NCBI RefSeq assembly: GCF_009729205.1
Contig: NZ_VTHB01000001.1
Span: forward strand, 310,001 to 374,000
Length of the DNA: 64,000 nucleotides
Source of the DNA: Mycobacteroides sp. CBMA 271
GTDB lineage: Bacteria > Actinomycetota > Actinomycetes > Mycobacteriales > Mycobacteriaceae
Direction of reading: 5' to 3'
The notes beneath the pieces are model-generated. The model had not been told where the DNA came from, made no database searches, and was given only the letters and a program-made list of their open reading frames with translations. Below, piece by piece: positions 9,514-19,302 of the stretch (position 1 is the stretch's first letter; the number at the start of each line of letters is the position of its first letter). A program made the position numbers and the translations under genes.

Positions 9514-9552
9514 CTATGGGCCGGCAAAAGACTATCTTTTGTCGGCCCATAG
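9514..9552 (+). terminator. hairpin terminator after cspA
   Basis: A 17-bp stem (CTATGGGCCGGCAAAAG paired with CTTTTGTCGGCCCATAG, one G-U pair) closes a 5-nt loop, 13 bp after the cspA stop. The A/T runs inside the stem could let it act on either strand. Confidence 0.85.
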
Positions 9553-9761
9553 ATCGTTAGGCCCGGTTAAAATCTCCCGGTTACGTCCGGTGGAGACAAA
9601 TAGGTTCATGCCGCTATAGAGGCATTCAGAATGCGGTGGTAGCTCCAGTCTGGATGTCTCCGAACTGTCATGGCACAAAACAACTCTCACCCAACTGTGT
9701 GCCCAGAATCTGCCGACCGAGCACAAAACGAGGCTAGATCTCTCCTCCTAGATAAGAAGCA

Positions 9762-9786
9762 GGCCAGGAGAAAGTTTCCCCTGGCC
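9762..9786 (-). terminator. hairpin after nrdE, probable terminator
   Basis: GGCCAGG and CCTGGCC arms flank an 11-nt centre, beginning 21 bp past the nrdE stop codon. On the minus strand it is followed by a pyrimidine-rich TGCTTCTTATCT stretch. The rest of 9553-9806 shows no gene. Confidence 0.6.
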
Positions 9787-9806
9787 CACTTCCACCTCGA
9801 AATCTC

Positions 9807-11987
9807 CTACAGCATGCAGCTGACGCAGCCCTCGACTTCGGTGCCTTCCAGCGCCATCTGCCGCAGCCGGATGTAGTACAGCGTCTTGATTCCCTTGCGC
9901 CAGGCGTAGATCTGCGCCTTGTTGACGTCGCGCGTAGACGCGGTGTCCTTGAAGAACAGCGTCAGCGACAATCCCTGATCCACATGCTGCGTAGCCGCGG
10001 CATAGGTGTCGATGATCTTCTCGTAGCCGATCTCGTACGCGTCCTGGTAGTACTCCAGGTTGTCGTTGGTCAGGTACGGCGCCGGGTAGTACGCCCGGCC
10101 GATCTTGCCTTCCTTGCGGATTTCGATCTTCGAGGCTACCGGGTGAATCGAGGACGTCGAGTAATTGATGTAGGAGATCGATCCGGTCGGCGGTACCGCC
10201 TGCAGGTTCTGGTTGTAGATGCCGTGCTCTTGCACCGACTCCTTCAGCCGCTGCCAATCCTCTTGTGCCGGAATACGAATCCCCGCATCGGCGAAGAGCT
10301 GGCGCACCCGCTCGGTCTTCGGCTCCCACACCTGCTCGGTGTACTTGTCGAAGAACTCACCACTGGCGTACTTCGACTTCTCGAACCCACCGAACTTCGT
10401 ACCCCGCTCGATGGAGATGCGGTTCGATGCCTTCAACGCGTGGTACAGCACGGTGTAGAAGTAAATGTTGGTGAAGTCGATACCCTCTTCGGAACCGTAG
10501 AAGATCCGCTCACGGGCCAGATACCCGTGCAGGTTCATCTGTCCCAGGCCGATGGCGTGAGAATCGTTGTTACCCTGCTCGATCGACGGCACCGACCAGA
10601 TATGCGTCTGGTCCGACACCGCGGTCAGCGCGCGGATCGACACCTCGATGGTCTGCGCGAAATCCGGCGAGTCCATCGTCTTAGCGATATTGAGCGAGCC
10701 CAGGTTGCACGAAATGTCCTTGCCCACCTTGGCATACGACAGATCATCGTTGAACAGCGAAGGCGTCGATACCTGCAGGATCTCCGAGCACAGGTTCGAG
10801 TGGGTGATCTTGCCCTCGATCGGATTGGCCCGATTCACGGTGTCCTCGTACATGATGTACGGGTAACCCGACTCGAACTGCAGCTCGGCCAGGGTCTGGA
10901 AGAACTCGCGCGCCTTGATCTTCGTCTTCCGGATCTGGCCGTTATCGACCATCTCGTAATACTTTTCGGTGACGTTGATATCGGCGAACGGCACCCCATA
11001 GATGCGCTCGACGTCGTACGGCGAGAACAGGTACATGTCCTCGTTCTTCTTGGCCAACTCGAAGGTGATGTCCGGGATCACCACACCTAGCGACAGCGTC
11101 TTGATGCGGATCTTCTCGTCGGCGTTCTCCCGCTTGGTGTCCAAAAACCGGAAGATGTCCGGGTGGTGCGCATGCAGGTACACCGCCCCGGCCCCCTGGC
11201 GGGCACCGAGCTGATTGGCGTAGGAGAACGAGTCTTCCAGCAGCTTCATGATCGGGATGACACCCGAACTCTGGTTCTCGATGTTCTTGATCGGCGCGCC
11301 ATGCTCGCGAATGTTGGTGAGCAGCAAGGCAACACCGCCACCGCGCTTAGACAGCTGCAGGGCCGAGTTGATGGAGCGCCCGATGGACTCCATGTTGTCC
11401 TCGATGCGCAGCAGGAAGCAAGACACCGGCTCGCCGCGCTGCTTCTTGCCCGAGTTGAGGAAGGTTGGGGTGGCCGGCTGGAAACGCCCGTCGATGATCT
11501 CGTCGACCAACTTCTCGGCCAGCGCGATGTCGCCCGATGCCAGGGTGAGCGCCACCATGACGACGCGATCCTCGAAACGCTCCAGATAACGCTTTCCGTC
11601 GAACGTCTTCAGCGTGTACGAGGTGTAGTACTTGAACGCGCCCAGGAACGTCGGGAACCGGAACTTCTTGGCATACGCGCGATCCAGCAGTGACTTGACG
11701 AAGTTCCGAGAGTACTGGTCGAGCACCTCGCGCTCGTAGTACTCCTTCTCGATCAGGTAGTCGAGCTTCTCGTCCTGGTTGTGGAAGAAGACCGTGTTTT
11801 GGTTGACGTGCTGCAGAAAGTACTGCCGCGCCGCCGCGACATCCGCCTCGAACTGGATCTTGCCCTCGGCGTCATACAGGTTGAGCATGGCGTTGAGCGC
11901 GTGGTAGTCCAGCTCGCCATGAGCCGAGCCGTGCCCGCTTGATGATCCAGAGGTCACAGGTTCTGCAGTTGTCGCGGTTGGCGCCAC
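9807..11987 (-). CDS. nrdE: class Ib ribonucleoside-diphosphate reductase large subunit (alpha)
   Basis: NrdE binds nucleoside diphosphates and carries out the radical reduction to deoxynucleotides with NrdF, NrdI and NrdH. The 726-residue protein has the usual N-terminal ([14 protein letters not shown]) and barrel motifs: active-site Cys in PVSCFLL, NLCSEI around the barrel centre, and the redox-active C-terminal pair C721/C724 in GCVSCML. GTG start at 11987 is preceded by GGAAGG. It overlaps the end of nrdI by 34 nt, so translation is probably coupled in the nrdHIE operon. Class Ib alpha subunits lack the N-terminal ATP cone, consistent with the start of this protein. Confidence 0.98.
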   Translation of the reverse strand: MAPTATTAEPVTSGSSSGHGSAHGELDYHALNAMLNLYDAEGKIQFEADVAAARQYFLQHVNQNTVFFHNQDEKLDYLIEKEYYEREVLDQYSRNFVKSLLDRAYAKKFRFPTFLGAFKYYTSYTLKTFDGKRYLERFEDRVVMVALTLASGDIALAEKLVDEIIDGRFQPATPTFLNSGKKQRGEPVSCFLLRIEDNMESIGRSINSALQLSKRGGGVALLLTNIREHGAPIKNIENQSSGVIPIMKLLEDSFSYANQLGARQGAGAVYLHAHHPDIFRFLDTKRENADEKIRIKTLSLGVVIPDITFELAKKNEDMYLFSPYDVERIYGVPFADINVTEKYYEMVDNGQIRKTKIKAREFFQTLAELQFESGYPYIMYEDTVNRANPIEGKITHSNLCSEILQVSTPSLFNDDLSYAKVGKDISCNLGSLNIAKTMDSPDFAQTIEVSIRALTAVSDQTHIWSVPSIEQGNNDSHAIGLGQMNLHGYLARERIFYGSEEGIDFTNIYFYTVLYHALKASNRISIERGTKFGGFEKSKYASGEFFDKYTEQVWEPKTERVRQLFADAGIRIPAQEDWQRLKESVQEHGIYNQNLQAVPPTGSISYINYSTSSIHPVASKIEIRKEGKIGRAYYPAPYLTNDNLEYYQDAYEIGYEKIIDTYAAATQHVDQGLSLTLFFKDTASTRDVNKAQIYAWRKGIKTLYYIRLRQMALEGTEVEGCVSCML

Positions 11988-12403
11988 GGTGTTTCCTTCC
12001 AGAAGTTCGTAAGGCCCGAGCGGACGGCTTCAACATCCTCCGTGGTGCCCATGAGTTCAAAGCGGTACAGATATGGCACGTCACACTTGGCCGAAATGAC
12101 CTTGCCCGCGTAGCAGTATTCCGCGCCGAAATTGGTGTTCCCGGCCGCGATGACCCCGCGGATCAATGACCGGTTGTGTTCGTTGTTGAGAAATTTGACG
12201 ACCTGCTTGGGGACGTATCCCCCGGCCTGACCGGGCACCGGATGTCCACCGCCATATGTCGGAACCAGCAGCACATACGGGTCCCGAATCAAGCCAACCT
12301 GGATATCGCCACGCAGGGGGATCCGGGTGGCGGGAACACCCAGCTTCTGAACGAAGCGGTGGGTGTTCTCCGACACGCTAGAGAAATAGACCAGATGGGC
12401 CAT
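11954..12403 (-). CDS. nrdI: flavodoxin-like protein NrdI
   Basis: NrdI supplies superoxide or peroxide for assembly of the Mn(III)2-tyrosyl radical in NrdF. The 149-residue protein starts with [15 protein letters not shown], the FMN phosphate-binding loop of the family, and has the PTYGGG and [10 protein letters not shown] segments that contact the flavin. A GGGAG ribosome binding site lies 9 nt before the ATG. Located between nrdH and nrdE, overlapping nrdE by 34 nt. Confidence 0.97.
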   Translation of the reverse strand: MAHLVYFSSVSENTHRFVQKLGVPATRIPLRGDIQVGLIRDPYVLLVPTYGGGHPVPGQAGGYVPKQVVKFLNNEHNRSLIRGVIAAGNTNFGAEYCYAGKVISAKCDVPYLYRFELMGTTEDVEAVRSGLTNFWKETPWRQPRQLQNL

Positions 12404-12434
12404 GCCCGGCTCCCGTACTACTTACTACCGATTG

Positions 12435-12677
12435 CTACGCAGAGACTGCGACGGCGCCCGCGAGCGCCTTGATGCGGTCCGGACGGAAACCGGACCAGTG
12501 ATCGTCACCGGCCACAACCACGGGCGCCTGCAGGTAGCCGAGCGCCATGACATAGTCACGCGCCTCGGGGACCTCGCTGATGTCCACGACGTTGTACTCG
12601 ATGCCCTGCTTGTCGAGGGCCTTGTACGTCGCGTTGCACTGTACGCAGGCGGGCTTGGTGTAGACGGTGATGCTCAT
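12435..12677 (-). CDS. nrdH: glutaredoxin-like redoxin NrdH
   Basis: NrdH is the thioredoxin-reductase-linked electron donor of NrdEF. The 80-residue protein has the active-site C11-V-Q-C14 motif (CVQC, within TKPACVQCNATYKAL) and the DDHWSGFRPDRI segment typical for NrdH. AGGAG lies 7 nt before the ATG. First gene of the nrdHIE operon, with paired NrdR boxes about 170-220 bp upstream. Confidence 0.97.
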   Translation of the reverse strand: MSITVYTKPACVQCNATYKALDKQGIEYNVVDISEVPEARDYVMALGYLQAPVVVAGDDHWSGFRPDRIKALAGAVAVSA

Positions 12678-12849
12678 GCGTAGCTCCTCAGCGAATGGAT
12701 CGTGTATATCTCAACAAAGTTTTCAGCAGTCCAGTACCCGGGAAAATTCCGCACCGCCCGTAGTGGCTGAGCGCCGGAATCGACCAGAAGATCTGCCGGG
12801 AATCCGGGCCGGGCGGCCCGGATTCGTTCCCGGCCTTTCGGTGTTCCAG

Positions 12850-12865
12850 ACACTACACCTGGTGT
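12850..12865 (-). promoter_or_regulatory. NrdR box 1 of nrdHIE
   Basis: ACACTACACCTGGTGT, an imperfect palindrome close to the NrdR consensus and nearly the same as box 1 of nrdF (1864-1879). Confidence 0.75.
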
Positions 12866-12881
12866 CTGACAATCGGAACTC

Positions 12882-12897
12882 ATACAAGATGTTCTGA
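12882..12897 (-). promoter_or_regulatory. NrdR box 2 of nrdHIE
   Basis: ATACAAGATGTTCTGA matches the conserved C-A-A...T-T core positions of the NrdR consensus. It is 32 bp from box 1, the same spacing as at nrdF. Confidence 0.6.
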
Positions 12898-13269
12898 ACA
12901 ACATTCATGAAATTCCCTGGTCGTGAGACCTGACACCCCTGAAATTTCGGCGTGTCGTATTCGAGGCGTGTCCGCGCATCCGGCAGTGGCTGGACCATAT
13001 GTGGTGTCTACCACCGGGCACCGACACCGGCTAGCAGATCACCGACCACCGGGCAAACCTTTTCACCTAGCGAGTCTGTGGAAACTGTGGAGTTCTGTGG
13101 ATGAATCTGGGGACAGATCCGGATCTAGCGGAAGAGTCCCACGTTGTCGACCACCCACCGCACGCATGTGGTACCCGGGTACCCAGTGGGGTCGGTGACC
13201 CAAGTGTTCGCCGGCTCCGCGTACACAAGGCCTGACAGCGGTCGGCCGCACAGGTTATGTTCTCCGGCG

Positions 13270-14598
13270 ATGACGTCATCCCCCACCGAGCCACAGCACC
13301 CCGTGGCCTACGGGCACGCCAACCCCCGGAACGTATTCACGGCCAGCGCCGTCGGCTCGGCCATCGAGTTCTATGACTTCTATATCTATGGCACGGCCGC
13401 CGCGCTCGTCTTCCCCACCGTCTTTTTCCCGAACCTGAGCGATTCCCTGGCCTCCTTCGCCTCCATCGCGACCTTCAGCACCGCATTTCTGGCACGGCCC
13501 GTCGGCGCTGCCCTGTTCGGCCATTACGGAGACCGCTTCAGCCGCAAGGGCACCCTGGTAGTCACCCTGATCACCATGGGAATCGCCACCATGGCGGTCG
13601 GCATGGTTCCCAGCGCCGCATCGATCGGCGCGGCAGCACCGGCGGCCATTGTCGTGCTGCGGCTCCTGCAGGGCCTCGCGGTCGGCGGGGAGTGGAGCGG
13701 GGCAGCGTTGCTCTCCTCCGAGTACTCCCCAAGCCATGCACGCGGCCGCGCCGCGACCGCGGTGCCCATCGGAAGCTCAACCGGGCTACTGCTCAGCAGC
13801 CTGGTCTTCCTGATCGTCAACGTGACCGTCGGGGAGGAAAGCTCCGCGTTCATGTCATGGGGATGGCGAATACCTTTCCTCGCCAGTGGGCTCTTGGTGG
13901 CAGTCGGTCTCTACATCCGGCTTCATATCGCGGAGACACCGGAGTTCGCCTATGCGAAAGCTCACGACAAGCTCGTCACATCGCCGCTGAGACAAGTGAT
14001 TACCGAGCACCCGCGCACGCTGGCGCTGACCTGCGGGACGATGCTGATCATTTTCACGCTGTCCTTCATGACCAACACGTACTTCCCCGGATTCGCGCGA
14101 TCCGAATTGCACTTCTCGCGCGCAGCCATCCTGACTACCGGGGTGCTCGGCGCCATCGTCCTCATGGCGTCGGCGACAGTCGGTGGAATCCTCAGCGACC
14201 GGATAGGCCGCCGACGGGTGATATTGACCAGCATGGCCCTGACACTCCCGTGGACGCTGCTGATGACTCCCTTGCTCGCCAGCGGTCCACTCTGGGCCTA
14301 CCTTGCAGCGCTAACGCTCACCTACGTGCTGTTCGGGCTCGCTTTCGGGCCCATGGCGAGTTTCCTCCCGGAGTCCTATCCCGTGGGCACCCGCTACAGC
14401 GGTACCGGCGTGGCCTTCAACGTGGCCGGCGTGTTCGGCGGTGCCATTCCGCCACTGATCGCCGGACCGCTGCAGAACACCCTGGGCAGCTGGGCCGTCG
14501 GATTGATGCTGCTGGCGATCTGCACGGTGAGCGTCGTCTCGGTATCCGCGATGAAAGAGACCTGGAACCCGGACCGACGATCGGCCGCTACAAATTAG
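13270..14598 (+). CDS. MHS-family MFS transporter (metabolite:H+ symporter type)
   Basis: A 442-residue transporter with about 12 membrane helices. The motifs AVGSAIEFYDFYIYGTAAAL in helix 1, GHYGDRFSRKGTLV in loop 2-3, and RLLQGLAVGGEWSGAAL are typical of the MHS group (ProP, ShiA, KgtP relatives) that imports organic acids or osmolytes with protons. GGILSDRIGRRR is the second loop motif. The ATG at 13270 was chosen since the family homology begins a few residues later; upstream in-frame codons run into the intergenic region. Substrate not predictable. Confidence 0.9.
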   Translation: MTSSPTEPQHPVAYGHANPRNVFTASAVGSAIEFYDFYIYGTAAALVFPTVFFPNLSDSLASFASIATFSTAFLARPVGAALFGHYGDRFSRKGTLVVTLITMGIATMAVGMVPSAASIGAAAPAAIVVLRLLQGLAVGGEWSGAALLSSEYSPSHARGRAATAVPIGSSTGLLLSSLVFLIVNVTVGEESSAFMSWGWRIPFLASGLLVAVGLYIRLHIAETPEFAYAKAHDKLVTSPLRQVITEHPRTLALTCGTMLIIFTLSFMTNTYFPGFARSELHFSRAAILTTGVLGAIVLMASATVGGILSDRIGRRRVILTSMALTLPWTLLMTPLLASGPLWAYLAALTLTYVLFGLAFGPMASFLPESYPVGTRYSGTGVAFNVAGVFGGAIPPLIAGPLQNTLGSWAVGLMLLAICTVSVVSVSAMKETWNPDRRSAATN

Positions 14599-15140
14599 CC
14601 GTTAGAAGCAGACGCCAGTGCTTCCAGCGTCTTGGCCAGCTCGGCCACCGTCTCGGCGTGCTCACGGGGATGCTTGCCGTCGAACGCGGAGACCGGCACC
14701 GCCAATTTGACGTCGTCCAGCACATTGGCGGTCGCGATGGCCGCGACCTTGCGGGTGTCGTCGATAGCCCAGATGCCGCCGTAGCGGCCGGCGGACGTCC
14801 CGATCACCACGGTCGGCTTGTCCTTGAACACGCTGCTGCCGAACGGACGGGACAACCAATCGAGCGCATTCTTCAATGCACTGGACACGGTGCCGTTGTT
14901 CTCGGGGCTGACCAACAGCACGGCATCGGCATCGGCGACCGCCGCGCGCAGCGACTGCACCGACGCGGGGGCGTTGTCGCCATCGATGTCCTCGTTGTAG
15001 TGCGGCAGATCGGCCAGCCCTTCAAAGATGCTCACGCTCAACCCGGCCGGCGCGTTCTCGACCGCGACCTCTGCGAGCTGCCGATTGAGCGATGCCTTCC
15101 TGAGGCTTCCGACGATTGCCAGCACGTTCTTATCCGCCAT
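14595..15140 (-). CDS. NAD(P)H-dependent FMN reductase
   Basis: A 181-residue flavodoxin-fold reductase. The phosphate-binding loop GSLRKASLNRQLA (residues 11-23), the SPENNGTVSSALKNALDWLSR motif spread over residues 78-98, and GTSAGRYGG at 114-122 define the NADPH-dependent FMN reductase family (Rv3054c-like). It probably supplies reduced flavin or reduces quinones. It is divergent from the TetR gene at 15258, with an inverted repeat between them, so it is the likely target of that TetR. Its end overlaps that of the transporter gene by 4 bp. Confidence 0.92.
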   Translation of the reverse strand: MADKNVLAIVGSLRKASLNRQLAEVAVENAPAGLSVSIFEGLADLPHYNEDIDGDNAPASVQSLRAAVADADAVLLVSPENNGTVSSALKNALDWLSRPFGSSVFKDKPTVVIGTSAGRYGGIWAIDDTRKVAAIATANVLDDVKLAVPVSAFDGKHPREHAETVAELAKTLEALASASNG

Positions 15141-15211
15141 GGTTGCTCACCCTTCCATCAGCGAGGTGCGATGTCGCACCCCTATCGAGGACCTTTGTCA
15201 CGTTCTACAAT

Positions 15212-15227
15212 ACGGACTGCGGTCCGT
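15212..15227. promoter_or_regulatory. TetR operator ACGGAC-N4-GTCCGT
   Basis: Perfect 6-bp arms around TGCG, located between the FMN reductase start (15140) and the TetR start (15258). Typical position for an autoregulatory TetR site. Confidence 0.6.
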
Positions 15228-15257
15228 TTATTCTTCCGGCGCTACTATCGGGGTGTT

Positions 15258-15872
15258 ATGCCTGGTCAAGAAATACCCCTGCTTTCTGTCGACCGTGCGC
15301 AAAATCCGATTCGAGAACGCGCCGTCGCCACCCGCAACCGTGCGCTGCTCCTCGACGCCGCGCGCCAGATCCTCGACGACGTGGGCCCGGAGAACATGTC
15401 CATGGATGCGGTGGCCAACGCGGCGGGCGTCGGCAAGGGAACGCTCTTCCGCCGTTTCGGCAGCCGCACCGGACTGCTGCTGGCGCTGCTCGACCACGAA
15501 GAGCACATCGAGCAGCAGGCATTCATGTTCGGACCGCCGCCACTTGGCCCCGACGCTCCCCCGCTGACGCGGCTCATCGCGTTCGGACGAGCTCGGCTTT
15601 CCTTCCTGGAACGCCACCTCGACCTGGCGCGCGCCACTACCACCGACACCGACGCCTGGCATCGAGCACCGGCGACCATGCTTGTTCGCACCCACATCCG
15701 GGCACTGTTGACTCAGCTCGAATGCACCGGAGACCTCGACGCGCAGACCCACGCCCTCATGTCGATCATCGAGCCCGGCTACGTGCACTTCGCCACCAAC
15801 GCCAACAGTCAGTCTCTGGATCAGCTCGGGGACGCGTGGGAGGGCCTGACGCGCAAGCTGTGCGCGGCGTGA
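15258..15872 (+). CDS. TetR family transcriptional regulator
   Basis: A 204-residue regulator with an N-terminal Tet[22 protein letters not shown] followed by [20 protein letters not shown] (about residues 52-71). The remaining all-helical domain is the ligand-binding part. The ATG at 15258 is near a TACTAT -10 box (15243-15248). It resembles Rv3055 in position, next to the FMN reductase. Likely regulates itself and the divergent reductase through the ACGGAC repeat. An open frame extends far upstream through the antisense of neighbouring genes; that part is not coding. Confidence 0.9.
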   Translation: MPGQEIPLLSVDRAQNPIRERAVATRNRALLLDAARQILDDVGPENMSMDAVANAAGVGKGTLFRRFGSRTGLLLALLDHEEHIEQQAFMFGPPPLGPDAPPLTRLIAFGRARLSFLERHLDLARATTTDTDAWHRAPATMLVRTHIRALLTQLECTGDLDAQTHALMSIIEPGYVHFATNANSQSLDQLGDAWEGLTRKLCAA

Positions 15873-15894
15873 CGGCGCGTTCTACAGTCGGGCA

Positions 15895-16716
15895 ATGACC
15901 ACGCTTCGCGAAGAAATCCGATCAGCCCTCGACGTTTCCCCCACGATCGATCCGGCCGCCGAAGTGTCGCGGCGGGTGGGGTTCCTCAAGGACTATCTAA
16001 GGGTCAGCGGGACAGCGGGATTCGTGCTCGGCATCTCTGGCGGACAGGACAGCGCCTTGGCCGGACGCCTATGCCAACTGGCGGTCCAGGAATCACGACT
16101 GGAGGGCGTCGAGGCCGAGTTCATCGCGGTGCGGTTGCCCTACGGCGTGCAGGCCGACGAATCCGATGCCCAAGTGGCCCTTCAATTCATCGACCCTGAC
16201 CAGACGATCACCATCAACATCAAGGACGCCGCGGACGCTGCCGCAACCGCCGTCACCGAGGCCCTCGGCGAGGCGCCTCGGGACTTCGTGCGCGGCAACA
16301 TCAAGGCCCGGGAGCGGATGGTGGTGCAGTACGCGGTTGCCGGTCAACATCGACTCGTGGTCGTCGGAACCGACCACGCCGCCGAGGCCGTCACGGGATT
16401 CTTCACCAAGTTCGGCGACGGCGGTGTCGACGTCACACCACTGACGGGACTCACCAAACGTCAAGGTGCACAGCTTCTTTCCCACCTACGCGCCCCGCAG
16501 AGCATCTCGCACAAGGTGCCCACCGCCGACCTGGAGGACGACCGGCCCGCGCTCCCCGATGAGGTAGCTCTCGGCGTCACCTACGCGCAGATCGACGACT
16601 ATCTGGAAGGCAAGGCCGTGACCGTCGAGGCCGCCGAAACGATCGAGCGGTGGTACCTGCGGACGCGGCACAAGCGCGCGGTGCCTGTCACGCCATACGA
16701 CAGCTGGTGGCGTTAG
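15895..16716 (+). CDS. nadE: ammonia-dependent NAD+ synthetase
   Basis: NadE amidates deamido-NAD to NAD using ammonia and ATP. The 273-residue length matches the short NH3-dependent type (E. coli about 275 aa) and not the 680-aa glutamine-dependent enzyme of M. tuberculosis. The PP-loop SGGQDS is at residues 48-53; [20 protein letters not shown] and the [13 protein letters not shown] segment are typical substrate-site motifs. A TACAGT box at 15883-15888 stands 6 nt before the ATG, inside the end of the TetR reading frame region, so it seems to have its own leaderless promoter. Confidence 0.96.
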   Translation: MTTLREEIRSALDVSPTIDPAAEVSRRVGFLKDYLRVSGTAGFVLGISGGQDSALAGRLCQLAVQESRLEGVEAEFIAVRLPYGVQADESDAQVALQFIDPDQTITINIKDAADAAATAVTEALGEAPRDFVRGNIKARERMVVQYAVAGQHRLVVVGTDHAAEAVTGFFTKFGDGGVDVTPLTGLTKRQGAQLLSHLRAPQSISHKVPTADLEDDRPALPDEVALGVTYAQIDDYLEGKAVTVEAAETIERWYLRTRHKRAVPVTPYDSWWR

Positions 16717-17585
16717 GAGTTCTTCGACCCGGACTGCTGAAACCCGGGCCGCAGCGCATTGGTGAAGGCAAGGTTGACCAAGCGCATTGCGACGCTGTAC
16801 GGCCACCACAGGGTGCGCTTAAACAGATACAGCGCACGGATGTCCGCCGAGGTGTACACCAGATAGCGGTTGTGCCGGATGCCCTCGACGATGCGGTCGG
16901 CCACCTTCTCCGGGGTGACCGCGTGCCCGACAAACCGGTTCATCCACTTGTTCACGCTCTCGTTGTTCCGGTCCACCCCGGCGATCTCGACGGTGCGCAC
17001 CAGCGGCGTATTGACCGCCCCCGGCACCACCACGGTGACGCCGATCTTGTAGCGCGCGAGATCGAAGCGGAGCACCTCCGAGACGCCGCGCAGTCCGTAC
17101 TTACTGGCGCTGTAGGCGGCGTGCCACGGCAGCGCCACCAGCCCGGCCGCCGACGACACGTTGACGACCTGGCCGCCGCTGCGCGCCTTGATCATGGCGG
17201 GCACGAAACTCTCGATCACGTGGATCGGCCCCATCAGGTTGATATCGACGACCGAGCGCCACTGCTGATGAGTAAGCCTGTCCACCGACCCCCACACGGA
17301 TATCCCCGCGATATTCAGCAGGACATCCATGCTCGGGTGCGTCGCGAGGATGTCGGCCGCGAAAGCCGCCACCGCGTCATAGTCGGAGATGTCAAGCGCA
17401 CGGTGCGCGCTCACCACCCCTCCCGCCGCCGTGATCTCCTCGACGACGGACTCCAAACCGTCGGCAAGGCGATCGGTCAAAAACAGCTCGGCGCCCTCGC
17501 GCGCTAGACGCAACGCGGTGGCCCGTCCAATACCGCTGGCGGCTCCCGTGACGAAGCATCGCTTACCGGTGAATTCGTACGCCAT
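16713..17585 (-). CDS. short-chain dehydrogenase/reductase (Rv3057c-like)
   Basis: A 290-residue SDR with [11 protein letters not shown] near residue 12, NIAGISVWG around residue 90, catalytic Ser in [12 protein letters not shown] and the YSASKYG active site near residue 155. The C-terminal [15 protein letters not shown] segment is amphipathic and may touch the membrane. The ATG at 17585 has a TACGGT box 6 nt before it, so leaderless transcription is likely; the longer upstream frame lacks support. It sits in the position of M. tuberculosis Rv3057c, near the CYP136 locus. Substrate unknown. Confidence 0.9.
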   Translation of the reverse strand: MAYEFTGKRCFVTGAASGIGRATALRLAREGAELFLTDRLADGLESVVEEITAAGGVVSAHRALDISDYDAVAAFAADILATHPSMDVLLNIAGISVWGSVDRLTHQQWRSVVDINLMGPIHVIESFVPAMIKARSGGQVVNVSSAAGLVALPWHAAYSASKYGLRGVSEVLRFDLARYKIGVTVVVPGAVNTPLVRTVEIAGVDRNNESVNKWMNRFVGHAVTPEKVADRIVEGIRHNRYLVYTSADIRALYLFKRTLWWPYSVAMRLVNLAFTNALRPGFQQSGSKNS

Positions 17586-17653
17586 GACTGAACCGTACCG
17601 GCCCGTAATCTTGAATTTCTGCGCGGTCCGATAGCAAACGGTACCTTCGAGAC

Positions 17654-18595
17654 ATGTCGATTGATAGCACGCAATCTCGCCGAAGGTGGTTACCTTTGGC
17701 AACTACAATTGCAGTAGTGCTGATGGTCTCCATGGCATGCTCCGGCGGGACGCATTCGCGCAGCGAAGCACCTCAGGTCGGCGGCTATACCGCCACGCCC
17801 GCGCCGGCCTACCCACAGCAGGCGTCCCCGATGAAGGATTCCGTCCAGCAGGCCCCGCAGCATGGCCCGCCGACCGAGGCCAGCCGGGACATCGTCAAGA
17901 CCGGGTCCATGACGATCACCGTCCCCAACCCGTCTGAGGCCGCCGACAAGGCGGCAGATCTCGCGGAATCTGCCAAGGGCCGGGTAGAGAGCCGCTCAGA
18001 GGACGCGGGGTCGAGCTCCGGTCACGCACGTACTTCCATCGTGTTGCGGGTCCCGTCCGCCTCGCTCGATGACGTCGTTCGCGATCTCAAGAAGCTGGGG
18101 AAGGTCAACTCGGCCGACTCCAAGAGCGACGATGTGACCTCGCAACGGGTCGACCTGGATGCCCGGATCGCGGCCTTGCAGACCTCCGTAGACCGGCTGC
18201 TGGGGATCATGCGTGATTCCAAAGACACCGACGCCTTGATCAAGGCCGAGAACGAGTTGTCCAAGCGGCAGGCCGACCTCGACAGTCTGCGGGCACAGCG
18301 CAGCCAGCTCGGCGACCAGATCGCCTACAGCTCCGTCAACATCACCTTCCTGGCCGAAGAAGTCGGCCTCCCACCGAAACCGCCCAAGTACCAAGGCTTC
18401 TCCGGACAGATCGAGCGCGGGTGGGATGGGCTCGTCGCGGTGGGCAATAGCCTGCTAATGCTGTTTGGATTACTGCTCCCCTGGCTCGGCGCATTCGCCG
18501 TCCTCGGCGGGATCGGCTACGGCGCTCTCCGGGTGATCAAACTGCGCCAGTCCGGCGAATCGAAGCTAGCACCCCAAAAGACTGACGCGCCATAG
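17654..18595 (+). CDS. DUF4349 lipoprotein with C-terminal membrane helix
   Basis: A 313-residue exported protein. The N-terminus has a basic start, a hydrophobic helix and the lipobox VSMACSGG, with the acylated cysteine near residue 29. A Pro-rich linker follows, then the DUF4349 domain with a coiled-coil ALQTSVDRLLGIMRDSKD/LIKAENELSKRQADLDSLRA, and a C-terminal transmembrane helix (LLMLFGLLLPWLGAFAVLGG) with a basic cytoplasmic tail. TACCTT at 17642-17647 lies 6 nt before the ATG, again a leaderless arrangement, back to back with the SDR promoter. Function of DUF4349 unknown. Confidence 0.88.
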   Translation: MSIDSTQSRRRWLPLATTIAVVLMVSMACSGGTHSRSEAPQVGGYTATPAPAYPQQASPMKDSVQQAPQHGPPTEASRDIVKTGSMTITVPNPSEAADKAADLAESAKGRVESRSEDAGSSSGHARTSIVLRVPSASLDDVVRDLKKLGKVNSADSKSDDVTSQRVDLDARIAALQTSVDRLLGIMRDSKDTDALIKAENELSKRQADLDSLRAQRSQLGDQIAYSSVNITFLAEEVGLPPKPPKYQGFSGQIERGWDGLVAVGNSLLMLFGLLLPWLGAFAVLGGIGYGALRVIKLRQSGESKLAPQKTDAP

Positions 18596-19201
18596 AGTCT
18601 CGACGACCGCGAGAGCCCGAGCGGGATCGGCGTCACGACCTACGAATGCGCTGTCACCCGAAACAGTCGATGCGGTCAGCGCCGCCAGCGATCGCACCAA
18701 CGCGGGCAGGTCTTCCGTAACCGGCTGCGCACCACGCTCTTTCACCTCAACTTCGGCGATCTTGATGATCTTCTCGATGACAACATCGGTGAGATCGTCG
18801 AGCAGCCCGGCGATCGTGGGATCGGTGATCCGCGCCTCCAAACAGGCCTTCATCAATGGGTCGCTGTACGCAATCGAGGCGGCGCTGCCGACCATCCGGT
18901 GCGCGAACTGCTCGGGCGTCTCATCGTCGCCACGCGGCGCGAAGTAGTGGGTCAGCTCGTCGAGCTCGGCGAAGGCCTCGCCCACCATCTGAGCAAGCAC
19001 CGAATACTTGCTGTCGAAATAGAAATAGAACCCTGACCGGCCGACCCCGGCCCGCTCGCTGATAGCGCTCACCGAGAGGTCGGCGAAGCTGTGGTTTTCC
19101 GCGATCAGCTCGGCAACTGCCGTCATGATCGCGTCGCGCTGCCGATCACCGCGAGACTGCGTGCCGGTGCGAGCTGGACTGACCACCTGCACAGTTTGCA
19201 C
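18566..19201 (-). CDS. TetR family transcriptional regulator (Rv3058c-like)
   Basis: A TetR regulator of about 211 residues: GDRQRDAIMTAVAELIAENH leads into the HTH LSVSAISERAGVGRSGFYFY. The GTG at 19201 was chosen because a TACGGT -10 box ends 6 nt before it and a TTGACG -35 overlaps the palindrome at 19220-19241; the longer frame from 19267 would include the operator. It is divergent from cyp136, as in M. tuberculosis (Rv3058c/Rv3059), and probably represses both. Its 3' end overlaps that of the DUF4349 gene. Confidence 0.88.
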   Translation of the reverse strand: MQTVQVVSPARTGTQSRGDRQRDAIMTAVAELIAENHSFADLSVSAISERAGVGRSGFYFYFDSKYSVLAQMVGEAFAELDELTHYFAPRGDDETPEQFAHRMVGSAASIAYSDPLMKACLEARITDPTIAGLLDDLTDVVIEKIIKIAEVEVKERGAQPVTEDLPALVRSLAALTASTVSGDSAFVGRDADPARALAVVETLWRVSLLGC

Positions 19202-19219
19202 CGAAATACCGTACGAACA

Positions 19220-19241
19220 GAACTTGACACCCGTCAAGTTC
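19220..19241. promoter_or_regulatory. 22-bp perfect-arm operator between tetR and cyp136
   Basis: GAACTTGAC-ACCC-GTCAAGTTC has 9-bp perfect arms. It overlaps the -35 of the TetR promoter and lies 62 bp before the cyp136 start. Related palindromes occur at 1955-1972 and 29914-29932. Confidence 0.75.
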
Positions 19242-19302
19242 TCCGGCGAAGATGATCTGGAGCACATCGACGTGTTCGCCGCGAGCGAAGGAGCCGCGCC
19301 AC

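Larger units (their letters stand above)
12678..13269. other. 592-bp intergenic region between nrdH and MHS transporter
   Basis: No convincing gene. It holds the nrdHIE promoter with two NrdR boxes (12850-12865, 12882-12897) and, further on, three TGTGGA repeats at 13077, 13086 and 13096 that resemble DnaA-box cores. Short open frames here cross these sites and have no family resemblance. Confidence 0.6.

Noticed and set aside
13692..15257. Upstream part of a 726-codon open frame ending with the TetR gene
   Set aside because: It runs through the MHS transporter in another phase and antisense to the FMN reductase; only the part from 15258 has TetR homology and a promoter.
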